DNA of 64,000 nucleotides from an uncultured Lachnospiraceae bacterium. Its GTDB lineage: Bacteria > Bacillota > Clostridia > Lachnospirales > Lachnospiraceae. Within the stretch, counting starts at the first letter, position 1; each line of letters begins with the position of its first letter. Shown here piece by piece: positions 41,448-50,805 of the stretch. The notes below the pieces were generated by a model that was not told the DNA's origin, did no database searches, and saw only the letters and a list, made by a program, of their open reading frames with translations. The stretch spans positions 62,001-126,000 of the forward strand of contig CAJTVQ010000005.1 of NCBI GenBank assembly GCA_910579935.1, given 5' to 3'. The position numbers and the translations under genes were made by a program.

Positions 41448-41780
41448 ATGGCGGATAAAGTTCATTGTATAAGGAAAACACTAAGACTTATGCCACAGGA
41501 AGCGAAGGTACTTTCTGATAAGGCAAAGGCAAATGGAATGAATGAAGCCGAATATATCAGGCTTCTAATCAGTCAGAAACCAAATGATTATCCGGAAGTA
41601 AGGAAACTTCTTAAAGAGCTTATCAATGAGATAAACCGAATCGGCATTAACATCAATCAGATTGTATTTAACAGCAATGCACAGCTGTATTCCAAGAAAG
41701 ATAAGGAACAGCTTGTGGCATATATGAAAAAGCTGAATCAGTCTGTCAGCGAGGCGGTGGTAAAGATTGGCAATCAGTAA
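41448..41780 (+). CDS. mobC: MobC-family relaxosome accessory protein
   Basis: A 110-residue DNA-binding protein: KTLRLMPQEAKVLSDKAKAN resembles a ribbon-helix-helix start, then MNEAEYIRLLISQKP, and the MobC signature EINRIGININQIVFNSNAQL. MobC proteins bind and open oriT for the relaxase. It overlaps the relaxase gene by 14 bp, giving coupled translation, which supports the pairing. Confidence 0.9.
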   Translation: MADKVHCIRKTLRLMPQEAKVLSDKAKANGMNEAEYIRLLISQKPNDYPEVRKLLKELINEINRIGININQIVFNSNAQLYSKKDKEQLVAYMKKLNQSVSEAVVKIGNQ

Positions 41781-43209
41781 GATACTTCACATGAAGGACA
41801 GCGGGAATTCTTTTCATGCAAGGCATTTGAAACGGGCACTGGATTATGTGATGAATCCTGAGAAAACTCAGAGAGGAAGACTTGTGGGAGCTGTTAACTG
41901 TCAGGCAGATATGGCTTTTGAACAGATGATTGATACAAAGAAGCAGTTTGGAAAAACAGACAAGCGACAGGGGTATCACATCATTCTTTCCTTCAAAGAG
42001 GATGAGGTGGAACCGGACAGGGCTTTTGAGATAACACAGAAGTTTGTAGCAGAATATCTTGGCGATGCCTATGAAGCGGTATTTGTGGTTCATGATAATA
42101 CAGACCATGTTCATTCACACATTGTATTTAACAGTGTAAGCTTTGTGGATGGGAAAAAGTATCGCTACGAGAAAGGTGACTGGGCAAAGTATATCCAGCC
42201 GATTACCAATAAGCTGTGTCAGGAGTATGGTCTTTCCATTATAGATGTGGAGGATGGCAGCAAAGAGAAACAGCACGAGAATTATAAGGATTGGAGCGAA
42301 TATCGTGAAGGCAGCTTTGTGTGGGCAGATATGATAAAAAGAGATTTGGATGCCTGCATTTTACAGGCAAATGATTTGAGAGGATTTCTGGAACTGCTGT
42401 CGGAAAAAGGATATGAGGTCAAGCAGGGAAAGTATCTGGCAGTCAGACCACAGGGGATGACAAGATTCAGAAGATGTAAGACTCTTGGCGAGAATTATTC
42501 ACAGGAAGCTATTGTGGAGCGTATTGCTAAGGAAGATTTATCTTTTTACCAGTCACAGAATGAGGAAAAACAGGCAGCGATAGTAAAGTGCTATGTCAAA
42601 AGATACCGCAGGGCGAAGATGTCAGGCTTGCAGAAAAGATATTATGCAAAGCTTTACCGGATTGGAAAGCTGAAAAAGAAGCCATATAGTCAGGGATGGA
42701 AGTATAAGGATGATATCCGAAAGATGCATAAGCTGCAGGAGCAGTATCTATTTCTGGTAAGGCATAAGATTGAGAGTGCGGAAGAACTTGTATCGGTACT
42801 TGATAATCTGATGGATAAGAAAAAAGAAGCATCAAAGGAAAAGAGTAAGACCTATAAGGCTAAGGAAAGATTCAAAGATATTTTTGACAAGGCTGAACAG
42901 ATCCGGGGGCTTGATGATGCGGAATCGTGTTATCAGAGTGGGGATACCTTCTTTGAAGATGAGCACAATGCATGGGAAAGGCTTAACACTGAGCTTCTGG
43001 CACAGGGATACAGTGTGGAAGAGGTCGAGAGTCTTAGAAAAAAATATGAGAGCAAGTATGCACAGGACTGTAAGGCAGAACGGGCGGTATCAAAGGAACT
43101 TAATCTTGGAAGATCAATATGGAAGGAACTTACGGTATCAGCTTCGGCAGAAGAGAAGCAGTATGACAAAGAAACGATAAGAGACAGAAAAGAACAGCCG
43201 GTACGTTAG
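41767..43209 (+). CDS. relaxase/mobilisation nuclease (VirD2/MobP-like)
   Basis: A 480-residue DNA transesterase that nicks oriT and pilots the strand. The N-terminal relaxase domain (about 1-160) contains the metal-binding three-His motif HDNTDHVHSHIVFNSVSF near residues 109-126, and GYHIILSF near 75. The middle and C-terminal part is helical and basic (KCYVKRYRRAKMSGLQKRYY), typical of ICE relaxases. The start appears to be TTG 41767, overlapping mobC; an ATG at 41791 is possible. A terminator overlaps its stop codon. Confidence 0.88.
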   Translation: MAISKILHMKDSGNSFHARHLKRALDYVMNPEKTQRGRLVGAVNCQADMAFEQMIDTKKQFGKTDKRQGYHIILSFKEDEVEPDRAFEITQKFVAEYLGDAYEAVFVVHDNTDHVHSHIVFNSVSFVDGKKYRYEKGDWAKYIQPITNKLCQEYGLSIIDVEDGSKEKQHENYKDWSEYREGSFVWADMIKRDLDACILQANDLRGFLELLSEKGYEVKQGKYLAVRPQGMTRFRRCKTLGENYSQEAIVERIAKEDLSFYQSQNEEKQAAIVKCYVKRYRRAKMSGLQKRYYAKLYRIGKLKKKPYSQGWKYKDDIRKMHKLQEQYLFLVRHKIESAEELVSVLDNLMDKKKEASKEKSKTYKAKERFKDIFDKAEQIRGLDDAESCYQSGDTFFEDEHNAWERLNTELLAQGYSVEEVESLRKKYESKYAQDCKAERAVSKELNLGRSIWKELTVSASAEEKQYDKETIRDRKEQPVR

Positions 43210-43220
43210 GCTGTTTTTTT
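43194..43220 (+). terminator. terminator overlapping the relaxase stop codon
   Basis: ACAGCC (about 43194-43199) pairs with GGCTGT (43209-43214) across the loop that holds the TAG, followed by seven T residues (43214-43220). It separates DNA-processing genes from the secretion genes. Confidence 0.8.
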
Positions 43221-43238
43221 AGTGGTTAGGAGGCATAT

Positions 43239-44423
43239 ATGGAAGAAAAAAGAGAGCCATTAAGTGAAATGGCGATTGAGAGAAAGATACAGATTCTTCG
43301 TAATAAGCATATGGACAGTGAGGTTATTGCTCTTGTCAAAAGCGATTATGAATATGGACTGACTGATGATGAAATCGATCTGTATCTTAACAAAAGTTAT
43401 GACATTGAGCAGATGAAGGTGTTATCAAAATGTCTGCATAAGGGTGTATCAGAAGAGTTGTTAACGCTGCTGAAAGATAGCAGGATGGCAGCACCTAAGA
43501 TGCAGACAGCATTGGATTACTATGAAAAAGGTGTGCCGATTGATGCAATCAGAGAGGTAGTCCAAAAAGATGATACGGCAGTAAACATGCGCAGGATGTT
43601 TGATGTGGTATTAGATAAGCTTAATAAAGCCAAAGAGCAGATGCCACAGGATTTAGAGTATGTGAAAAGTCTTGTAGCTCAGATGGATGAAGTGGTTGCA
43701 AAGATCAATCATCAGAATGAAAGGTATGATGCCCTGAATAAGAAGCTTTCTGAAATAGAAACTTCCAAAGATGATGAGGAAGTCAGGGAGCGTCTGGTCA
43801 AGGAGAACCAGGATAAGGATGCTCTTATCAACAGTCAGCAGAATGAACTGAATAAGGCAAGCAGTACGATTGCAAGACTCAGGGATGATATTGAGAAAAA
43901 GGATAAGGAGATGAAGCGTATGGGAGACAGAATAGAGTCATTGGAAGATAAGATCATAAGTGTTGCCACAGAGAATAAGAAAGAGGCAGAAAGTAAGGCA
44001 GAGCCGCAGGAAAGCCAGTCCGTATCACAGGCAGATAAAAAGATGGTTGATACAGTTGCAGTTCCTCAGAATATGCAGGCTGTGGCAAACGGGATTCCGG
44101 TCTATTATCAGATTCCGGTAGTTGATGGTACTGGAAATGTGGTGCAGAGACTTCCGATTGAGCGAAGTGTGAGAAAGAGCAGCAACAGCGGAGTGGCAAG
44201 TCTTTTTGCAAGACTGTCATTTAAGAAAAAGTCAAGGGCAGATATTGTAAAGCTGGTTGCATCGGGAGACCTTGTTCCGGCGCAGCTTGTGCAGATTAAG
44301 AGTGCAATAGAAAAGGGACTTACTGAGTCACAGCTTGTAGAGCTTATAAACAACAACATTTCAGCGGAAAAGATGAAGGAGATCATTGAGATTGCTGTGC
44401 TTGAAAACAGCATGGCAGATTAG
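43239..44423 (+). CDS. coiled-coil ICE protein of unknown function
   Basis: A 394-residue soluble protein, mostly helical. A first region (about 1-130) has repeats like LVKSDYEYGLTDDEIDLYLN and VLSKCLHKGVSEELLTLLKD. Residues about 140-245 form a clear coiled coil (NQDKDALINSQQNELNKASS). A linker with IPVYYQIPVVDGTG precedes a C-terminal region (RADIVKLVASGDLVPAQLVQ) similar in style to the first. No family named. TAGGAGG precedes the start. It follows the relaxase, so it may help load DNA or the relaxase onto the coupling protein. Confidence 0.75.
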   Translation: MEEKREPLSEMAIERKIQILRNKHMDSEVIALVKSDYEYGLTDDEIDLYLNKSYDIEQMKVLSKCLHKGVSEELLTLLKDSRMAAPKMQTALDYYEKGVPIDAIREVVQKDDTAVNMRRMFDVVLDKLNKAKEQMPQDLEYVKSLVAQMDEVVAKINHQNERYDALNKKLSEIETSKDDEEVRERLVKENQDKDALINSQQNELNKASSTIARLRDDIEKKDKEMKRMGDRIESLEDKIISVATENKKEAESKAEPQESQSVSQADKKMVDTVAVPQNMQAVANGIPVYYQIPVVDGTGNVVQRLPIERSVRKSSNSGVASLFARLSFKKKSRADIVKLVASGDLVPAQLVQIKSAIEKGLTESQLVELINNNISAEKMKEIIEIAVLENSMAD

Positions 44424-44432
44424 GAGGAACTT

Positions 44433-44837
44433 ATGAATTTAGCAGTAGTAAATGAAGCAGTAACAGAAATGAATGGTGTGGAGCATCAGTTTACAGAGGA
44501 AGAGAAAAACTTTGTTGTCCAGTTCGCATTCAGAAGTGGCAGCAAGGAAGACACGATTTCTCTTATTGAAGCTTTGGCACATTCAGCGGATAAGGCTGAG
44601 TCGGACGAGATTATGGTCACATACAGGTCTAAATATGATATGAAGCCTGCATGGGTGGAACAGGTGGAAAACCTGCTTGTGGCACTTGAAATGTATCGTA
44701 TCGAGGAGGAGAAAGCAATCAATCATCTGGCAGATATTTTGACTGCTTATGGTATTGATGTATCAGCCGAGGAAATCCGTACTACAGAGACAGAAACGCT
44801 TAAAACAACAGTCAGAGAGAAAGTGGAGGTGCGATAA
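44433..44837 (+). CDS. hypothetical ICE protein
   Basis: A 134-residue acidic, helical, soluble protein (FTEEEKNFVVQFAFRSGSKE; VEQVENLLVALEMYRIEEEK). I do not recognise it. AGGAGG precedes the ATG. Its stop overlaps the start of the PcfB-like gene by one base, so it is translated with it and probably works near the coupling protein. Confidence 0.7.
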   Translation: MNLAVVNEAVTEMNGVEHQFTEEEKNFVVQFAFRSGSKEDTISLIEALAHSADKAESDEIMVTYRSKYDMKPAWVEQVENLLVALEMYRIEEEKAINHLADILTAYGIDVSAEEIRTTETETLKTTVREKVEVR

Positions 44838-45955
44838 TGGCAGAAGAGATTCAGGAAGCGGTGCAGATCATCCGTGTAGCTTATGATGGCATTGAGATTG
44901 CCATGAAGGTAGGAAGCGGCGGCATTGCTGCCATGCAGAAGGCAATAGATTTCTTAAAAGGGATGCTTGATTATGAAAAGTCACTTGGCAAGACATCCAT
45001 GAGAAAGCTGATCTTAAAAGGTGGCGATTTACAGGTGTTGCAGTTTAATACCGAAGATATGAAAAAGGTTGAAAAGATGGCAAAGAAGTATGGAATCCTG
45101 TATTCGGTACTTCCAGACTGTAACAGGAAAGATGGACTGAGTGAGGTAATCTTTCATACAGAGGCAGTTCCCCGTGTGAATATGATGATACAGAAGCTCA
45201 AGTTTGGTAAGATTGCCACATTTGACGATTATCTGAAGAATGGAGATGAAAAATCCCTTGGCAAGCTGATGGATTTTTTGAAGAAACAGCAGGGAAACGA
45301 GAAAAGCCACACGATAGAAGGGGATAGGGTTAATACCGCCATTGACGGACTGATCGAAAAGGTCGGAATGTTTGCAATGGAAAAGAAAGCTATCAGTGTG
45401 GATCAGGTCAAGGAGAATTTCAGTATCAATGGTGAGCAGGCTGAAAGTGTTATCAAACAGCTTGAGACAATCGGTGTGCTTGGCAGTAAGAAGGAAGATG
45501 GTACGCATGCAGTCATGATGGATAAGGATGCATTTATCAACCGTGTCAGAGGATATCAGGACCTTGCAGAGAGAATGAGGGCAGTAGCCGCATCAAAGAA
45601 TGCCAATCTTTCGGATGTTACAATCAGTAAGAAACTCATTATTGAGGAGAATGACCATGCAGTTAAGACAAGAATCCCCGGAACATGGGGAGACGAAGCA
45701 AGATATGTATGGCTTCGTAAAGAAAACATTATGGACATCCATAATGGAAAGACTATGCTCACGTTTCTCGATTCCAATAAGGATTATAAGCTGTATGACA
45801 GCCAGAATCGTGTTGTAACAACACAGAAGGGAACAGAGCTTTATACGCATTATGATAAGGTGGAGGCATCTGTCAGGGAGCGTTATGAGAAAGTCCAGAA
45901 ACAGCAGAAAAAGACCACGCAGCAGAAAACAGTCACTACCAAGAAAGCGAGGTAG
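44837..45955 (+). CDS. PcfB/DUF3801-like coupling-protein partner
   Basis: A 372-residue protein. The first 140 residues (SLGKTSMRKLILKGGDLQVL; MAKKYGILYSVLPDCNRKDG; PRVNMMIQKLKFGKI) match the PcfB/DUF3801 group, which in enterococcal plasmids is encoded right before the coupling ATPase PcfC, as here. A winged-helix-like region (KAISVDQVKENFSINGEQAE) and a C-terminal part ending in a Lys/Gln/Thr tail follow. Probably recruits the relaxosome to the coupling protein. Confidence 0.8.
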   Translation: MAEEIQEAVQIIRVAYDGIEIAMKVGSGGIAAMQKAIDFLKGMLDYEKSLGKTSMRKLILKGGDLQVLQFNTEDMKKVEKMAKKYGILYSVLPDCNRKDGLSEVIFHTEAVPRVNMMIQKLKFGKIATFDDYLKNGDEKSLGKLMDFLKKQQGNEKSHTIEGDRVNTAIDGLIEKVGMFAMEKKAISVDQVKENFSINGEQAESVIKQLETIGVLGSKKEDGTHAVMMDKDAFINRVRGYQDLAERMRAVAASKNANLSDVTISKKLIIEENDHAVKTRIPGTWGDEARYVWLRKENIMDIHNGKTMLTFLDSNKDYKLYDSQNRVVTTQKGTELYTHYDKVEASVRERYEKVQKQQKKTTQQKTVTTKKAR

Positions 45956-45961
45956 TTTTAT

Positions 45962-48157
45962 ATGCAGACAACAAAGAAAAAACCATCACTGATATTCATT
46001 CTTGTGGGTGCAGTATTAGCGGGGTACCTTGGTTATCTGATAAATGGTGCGTGGTCGGAGGGAGTGGCATTTAATGAATTTATGAACAGATTCAATGAAG
46101 TATGTGCTGCTCCCTTTGCAAACTATTACAATACGAATACTATAAAAGCGGTAGCCATTGCATTAGGAATCTATGCGATGGCTATTGTTATGTATTACAC
46201 CAGCCAGAGAAACTATATGCCCGGCAAGGAGTTTGGTACAGCGAGATTTGAAAATCCAAAGCAGGTTAATAAGATACTGGCGGATAAGGACGAGAATTTC
46301 AATCGAATACTAAGCCAGAATGTGAAGATGTCACTTGATTTCAGAAGGCTGAAGCTCAATGGAAATATTCTTATCTGCGGTGGTTCCGGTGCCGGTAAGA
46401 CATTTTATGAGGTAAAGCCGAATCTGATGCAGATGCCACATAACTGTTCATTTATCTGTACTGATCCAAAAGGTGAGATTCTTAGAAGCTGCGGGCAGAT
46501 GTTAAAGAATAACGGATACAATGTGAAGGTCATCAATCTGCTTGAGATGGATAAGTCAGACTGTTACAATCCGTTTTCCTATATCAGAGAGGAAACGGAC
46601 GTGGTAAAGCTGATTACCAATCTTATCAGTAATACCACACCAAAGGGTTCCACTCCAAGTGATCCATTCTGGGAGAAAGCAGAAGGATTATTTTTACAGT
46701 CAATCTTTTATTATGTATGGCTTGAAGTACAGCCGGCAAAGAGAAACTTTGAGACAGTACTGAAGCTTCTTGGAGAAGCAGAAGTGACAGAGCAGGGAAA
46801 GGCATCGAAACTGGATGTGCGAATGAAGTTCTTAGAGGAGAGTTCTCCACTTGGAGCTAATCATCCGGCAGTAAAACAGTACAACAAGTGTATGAGAGGT
46901 GCAGGAGATACAGTACGTTCCATTATTATCAGTGCAAACTCAAGACTTGCATTTCTTGAGAATAAGCAGGTTTTACGACTTCTTTCTAAGGATGAGCTGA
47001 ATCTATCTGATATAGGTATTGGAGTCAATGGTGATGGAGAGACGAAGACAGCACTCTTTTGTGTAATTCCCGATAGTGACAAGTCCTATAATTTTATTAT
47101 CGGAATGCTCTATACTCAGATATTCCAGGAATTGTACTATCAGGCGGATTTTAACTGCGGTGGCAGACTCCCGATTCATGTGACATTTATGTTAGATGAA
47201 TTTGCGAATGTTGCATTGCCAGATGATTTTTGTTCGCTGCTTTCTACAATGCGAAGCAGGGAAATTTCCAGTATTATCATCATACAGAACTTTGCCCAGT
47301 TAAAGGCACTTTTCAAGGATACTTGGGAAACCATTCCAGGCAACTGCGATACTTTCATCTATCTTGGAGGCAATGAGCAGAGTACGCACAAGTATGTCTC
47401 GGAACTGCTTGGAAAAGGCACGATTGATAAAAAATCAAGCGGAGAGACAAAGGGGAGGCAGGGAAGCTCGTCAAGAAATTATGATGTTTTAGGCAGGGAA
47501 CTGTTTACACCCGATGAGGTAAGAAAGCTGGATAATAAGAAATGTATTATTTTTATCCGTGGATTTGATCCTATCATGGACAACAAGTTTATTCCATTTA
47601 ATCATCCGATGTTTAACCAGACAGCAGATGGCAAGGGAGAGCCTTATGTTCACGAGATAAGAGGAGCAAATAATCTTATCGGTCCGCCATTTGAGATTCT
47701 TTCAGACAAGGCAGTTAAGTATTATGAAAAACTGAAGGATAAGGGCGAGAATGTGTATATAGATTCTCTAACCTATGAGCAGTTTATGATGCTTGGCGAT
47801 GCGGAATTAAGCAGAAGATTCTCCATGCAGGATGAAGCAGAGCAGAAAGCAAAGATAGACAGGGAACAGGCAAATGAGCTTGAGTATGTCGATGAATCAC
47901 AGAAAGCAGATAGTACAGCAACTGCCAGTGGTTCTAGTGGAAACGCTGGTGGTAAGCCTGTAAGGAATCCTGAAAGGGAAAAGCCTAAGTGGGAAGATAC
48001 TATTACAAACCGAATGCTTCATTGGTCATATACACCTGAGCAGAAAGAGGAGCTAAAGATGGCACTTGCGGCAGGAATTCCTAGAGCAACGATACTGACT
48101 TATTTCTATCCAGAGGTAACGGTGGAGAAGATGAGTTCTTATCGAAAGAAGCAGTAA
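45962..48157 (+). CDS. type IV coupling protein VirD4/TraG
   Basis: A 731-residue inner-membrane ATPase linking the relaxosome to the secretion channel. Two N-terminal membrane spans (PSLIFILVGAVLAGYLGYLI and a span near residue 65-80). Walker A is ILICGGSGAGKTFYEV near residue 139; Walker B is FMLDEFANV near 409; further conserved blocks are EILRSCGQML and TSWE-like KDTWETIPGNCDTFIYLGG. It is full length. It follows the PcfB-like gene by six bases. Confidence 0.95.
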   Translation: MQTTKKKPSLIFILVGAVLAGYLGYLINGAWSEGVAFNEFMNRFNEVCAAPFANYYNTNTIKAVAIALGIYAMAIVMYYTSQRNYMPGKEFGTARFENPKQVNKILADKDENFNRILSQNVKMSLDFRRLKLNGNILICGGSGAGKTFYEVKPNLMQMPHNCSFICTDPKGEILRSCGQMLKNNGYNVKVINLLEMDKSDCYNPFSYIREETDVVKLITNLISNTTPKGSTPSDPFWEKAEGLFLQSIFYYVWLEVQPAKRNFETVLKLLGEAEVTEQGKASKLDVRMKFLEESSPLGANHPAVKQYNKCMRGAGDTVRSIIISANSRLAFLENKQVLRLLSKDELNLSDIGIGVNGDGETKTALFCVIPDSDKSYNFIIGMLYTQIFQELYYQADFNCGGRLPIHVTFMLDEFANVALPDDFCSLLSTMRSREISSIIIIQNFAQLKALFKDTWETIPGNCDTFIYLGGNEQSTHKYVSELLGKGTIDKKSSGETKGRQGSSSRNYDVLGRELFTPDEVRKLDNKKCIIFIRGFDPIMDNKFIPFNHPMFNQTADGKGEPYVHEIRGANNLIGPPFEILSDKAVKYYEKLKDKGENVYIDSLTYEQFMMLGDAELSRRFSMQDEAEQKAKIDREQANELEYVDESQKADSTATASGSSGNAGGKPVRNPEREKPKWEDTITNRMLHWSYTPEQKEELKMALAAGIPRATILTYFYPEVTVEKMSSYRKKQ

Positions 48158-48249
48158 GTTATCGCATAGGCACAGAAGTTGTGGTATACTGTGTCTATGT
48201 GAGATTAAAGAAACTTACAAATCGGTAGTTGACAAGGAGTTTTGATAGC

Positions 48250-48774
48250 GTGAAAAAAATATTTCTTAAAATTGTGATAGGGGTTGTTCTTGTTTGTATT
48301 TTATTTGTTTGTTTTCTTTATACGAACAATGAGATCGGCGTGACTTCATCTAAGCTGGAGACAGATATTCGTTCGTCGCAGAAGATTAAGGATGATTGGA
48401 CGGTCGATGGAAGCGTTTCCAGCACGATGGCTGCATATATTTCTTACCCTCAGGATTTGAGTGACCATTCTTTTTCCGTCTATGTCAACCGCCCTGGTCT
48501 TTCCTTTGGATACTTTTTCCGTGGGGGTGGAAAACTTTCGGGGGTTCAAAGAGGAATTGCCGAGTACACTGTAGAAGGATATAATGAGCGAGCATTTATT
48601 TCTATGAATCAGCAACAGGTAACACAGCTTGAAATAGATGACGGCAACACAATTCAAGTGCTTGACATTGACAGCAATAAACCTTTTGCGATTGTTTTGC
48701 CTATAAATGCGGGAACCATTACATTCTATGATGTGAATGGCAATACTGTGGAATACTGGAACAATTCTCTTTGA
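48250..48774 (+). CDS. membrane-anchored extracytoplasmic protein of unknown function
   Basis: A 174-residue protein with an N-terminal anchor (IFLKIVIGVVLVCILFVCFL, residues 3-22) and a predicted outside, beta-rich domain (SSTMAAYISYPQDLSDHSFS; YFFRGGGKLSGVQRGIAEYT; INAGTITFYDVNGNTVEYWN). AAGGAG precedes the GTG at 48250. A terminator follows, so it is a separate unit inserted between coupling protein and pilin genes, perhaps cargo rather than machine part. No family recognised. Confidence 0.7.
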   Translation: MKKIFLKIVIGVVLVCILFVCFLYTNNEIGVTSSKLETDIRSSQKIKDDWTVDGSVSSTMAAYISYPQDLSDHSFSVYVNRPGLSFGYFFRGGGKLSGVQRGIAEYTVEGYNERAFISMNQQQVTQLEIDDGNTIQVLDIDSNKPFAIVLPINAGTITFYDVNGNTVEYWNNSL

Positions 48775-48821
48775 CAACTTCAAGTTTGTCTGACTGATAA
48801 ATAATTTAATAACTGTTTTAC

Positions 48822-48859
48822 AAAGCACTTTAGCCAATAATAGGTTAGAGTGCTTTTTT
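48822..48859 (+). terminator. intrinsic terminator
   Basis: AAGCACTTTAGCC pairs with GGTTAGAGTGCTT around a seven-base loop and is followed by a T-run ending at 48859. Confidence 0.85.
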
Positions 48860-48961
48860 CATGCCATAAAAGGAGGTGATTGAAGCACAACGCATCGGGG
48901 AAAGCCCGATTAATCTTTACAACAGGCATTGCCTGATAATCATATAGTAAAAAAACAAAGA

Positions 48962-49032
48962 CAGAGAGGAATGTATATATTCCATTCGGAAATCAGCCGG
49001 ATTGGAATGTGTACATTCCTTTCTGGCTTTTT
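48962..49032 (+). terminator. long attenuator-like hairpin ahead of the pilin-like gene
   Basis: A stem of about 28 bp: 48962-48989 (CAGAGAGGAATGTATATATT...) pairs with 48997-49025 (...ACATTCCTTTCTG), loop about seven bases, then GGCTTTTT. It lies 40 bp before the pilin-like gene. Confidence 0.75.
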
Positions 49033-49071
49033 CCATATCTGTCACACATCAAGAAAAAGGAGATTTTTATC

Positions 49072-49473
49072 ATGAGAAAAGAACAGATTACAGTAACTAA
49101 CAATTCAGTCTGCAATAGTGCAGAAAACAAGGGTTTGGAGGGAAAAGGCATGAAGAGAAGATTACTTCATTTTAAGAAAAGAATGGTTCCGGCAGTATCC
49201 GGAGCACTTATGGGAGTAATGCTTATGAGCACTACTTGTTTTGCAGCAGGTACAGGTACTTCCGCAGTAACACAGCCGCTTGAGAATTTAAAGACACTTA
49301 TCATTGCAGTCATTGGTGCGGTTGGTGTCATCATTCTTGCAAAGAATGTTATGGAGTTCGCACAAGCCTACCAGCAGCAGGATTCATCTACCATGAACTC
49401 CGCTCTGAAAGGAATTGTGGCAGGTGTCATGATGGCTGGTATTTCAACAGTTCTGACATTCTTAGGCTTCTAA
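49072..49473 (+). CDS. Maff2/VirB2-like pilin-type protein
   Basis: A small two-span membrane protein resembling VirB2/TrbC-type pilins or the Maff2 family found in Clostridia ICEs. Sequence: a signal region (MVPAVSGALMGVMLMSTTCF, AAG cleavage), then LIIAVIGAVGVIILAKNVME and ALKGIVAGVMMAGISTVLTF. AAGGAG supports the start at 49072 (133 residues); ATG 49150, preceded by GGAGGGAAAAGG, would give a 107-residue form with a cleaner signal peptide. It is encoded directly before the VirB6-like gene. Confidence 0.75.
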   Translation: MRKEQITVTNNSVCNSAENKGLEGKGMKRRLLHFKKRMVPAVSGALMGVMLMSTTCFAAGTGTSAVTQPLENLKTLIIAVIGAVGVIILAKNVMEFAQAYQQQDSSTMNSALKGIVAGVMMAGISTVLTFLGF

Positions 49474-49527
49474 GATTAGGGAAATGCATTTCCCCTTTTA
49501 GTAAAAGGAAAGAGGTGAATAACAAGT

Positions 49528-50370
49528 ATGGATATTTTTAAGCTTGGTGATAAGATCCTTGCACTTCTTGAGGCAGTGTTTGGGTTTTGGAACAATCAGA
49601 TATCCCTGGTCTTTGCAATGCTTGGACAGTCACCGGTCAGTTTCAAGGGCGGAGGTCCCTGGGCAGTCATTGAGGGTATAGAGCCGGTCTTTGTAGCGGT
49701 CGGCTCTTCCCTCGTTGTGCTGTTCTTTGTTATCGGTTTCTGCTCGGAAAGCATAGATGTAAAAGATGAGATGAGGTTTGAGTCTATATTTCGTATGCTT
49801 ATCCGACTGGGACTTGCAGAATGGTTTGTTGCAAATAATGTCACGATTATGAAAGCGTTTTTTACTTCCATAGGAAATCTGGTGGGACTTATATCTGCGG
49901 GGACAACGACGCAGCTTGCCATTGACAGTACACAGGCAGACATCATTAAGGGACTCGGATTTGGTGAGAGTCTGGTAATGCTGATACTTACAGCTTTGCT
50001 TGCAATCATCATTATTATCTGTGGATTCTTTATCATTTACACAGTGTATTTCAGGTTCTTAAAGATACTGATTATTGTGCCGCTTGGTGCGATTGCATGC
50101 TCCACAATGGCAGGAAACAGAATGGTCAGTCATACAATGGCTACCTACTGCAAATATTTTCTTTCGTGTGTATTCGAGGCAGTAACGATGGCACTTGCAA
50201 TTGTGGTATGTAATGCATTTATCAATGCAGGACTTCCGGCATTTACAGGAAGTTACGCTGACTGGGCACAGACGCTTATTTATTTGTGTGAAATGACATT
50301 TACGATAGCAATGACTGTTGGAAGCGTGAAGGGTGCACAGACACTTACAAGCAAGGCATTTGGATTATAG
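49528..50370 (+). CDS. VirB6/TrbL-like channel membrane protein
   Basis: A 280-residue polytopic membrane protein with about six spans (VGSSLVVLFFVIGFC; LVMLILTALLAIIIIICGFF; a C-terminal pair). The pattern and length match TrbL/VirB6-type proteins of Gram-positive conjugation systems, which form the inner part of the DNA channel. AGAGGTG lies upstream of the ATG. Encoded between the pilin-like and DUF4313 genes. Confidence 0.85.
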   Translation: MDIFKLGDKILALLEAVFGFWNNQISLVFAMLGQSPVSFKGGGPWAVIEGIEPVFVAVGSSLVVLFFVIGFCSESIDVKDEMRFESIFRMLIRLGLAEWFVANNVTIMKAFFTSIGNLVGLISAGTTTQLAIDSTQADIIKGLGFGESLVMLILTALLAIIIIICGFFIIYTVYFRFLKILIIVPLGAIACSTMAGNRMVSHTMATYCKYFLSCVFEAVTMALAIVVCNAFINAGLPAFTGSYADWAQTLIYLCEMTFTIAMTVGSVKGAQTLTSKAFGL

Positions 50371-50382
50371 AGGGAGGCAGAA

Positions 50383-50793
50383 ATGGATAATGAAAAGAAA
50401 CAGGTTACTTATAATTCAAGCATAACCGGAGAAACGCAGGTGACATTTGATATCCAGCAGTATATGAATAACAGGGCAATGTTTATCGGTCTTATGTGTA
50501 ATGAAGATGGATATGAGGAGCCTTTTGGGGATGTGACTGTGAATTTGTCGGTTGCAGCACCAAATTACTGCGGATATCTGAATGTGAATGACATGCCGGA
50601 TATTGAAAAGTTTATTACAGACAATGACCTTGGAGAGTTTACAGGATTCACGCAAAGGAGCGGTTTCTGCGAATATCCGCTTTATCTGTTCAATGTGGAT
50701 AAGCTTAGGGAACTGTGTCCGGATGGAATGGATAAGTATGAGGCGAATATTGGAATGACAAGAAAGCCGGAAACAAAGGATTTATCAAGATAG
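50383..50793 (+). CDS. DUF4313-domain protein
   Basis: A 136-residue soluble protein with the pattern DIQQYMNNRAMFIGLMCNED, PFGDVTVNLSVAAPNYCGYL and FCEYPLYLFNVDKLRELCPD, which I recognise as DUF4313, a family found in ICEs; function unknown. Encoded between the VirB6-like and PrgI genes with 12-bp gaps on both sides. Confidence 0.8.
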   Translation: MDNEKKQVTYNSSITGETQVTFDIQQYMNNRAMFIGLMCNEDGYEEPFGDVTVNLSVAAPNYCGYLNVNDMPDIEKFITDNDLGEFTGFTQRSGFCEYPLYLFNVDKLRELCPDGMDKYEANIGMTRKPETKDLSR

Positions 50794-50805
50794 GAGGCAG
50801 GGACA

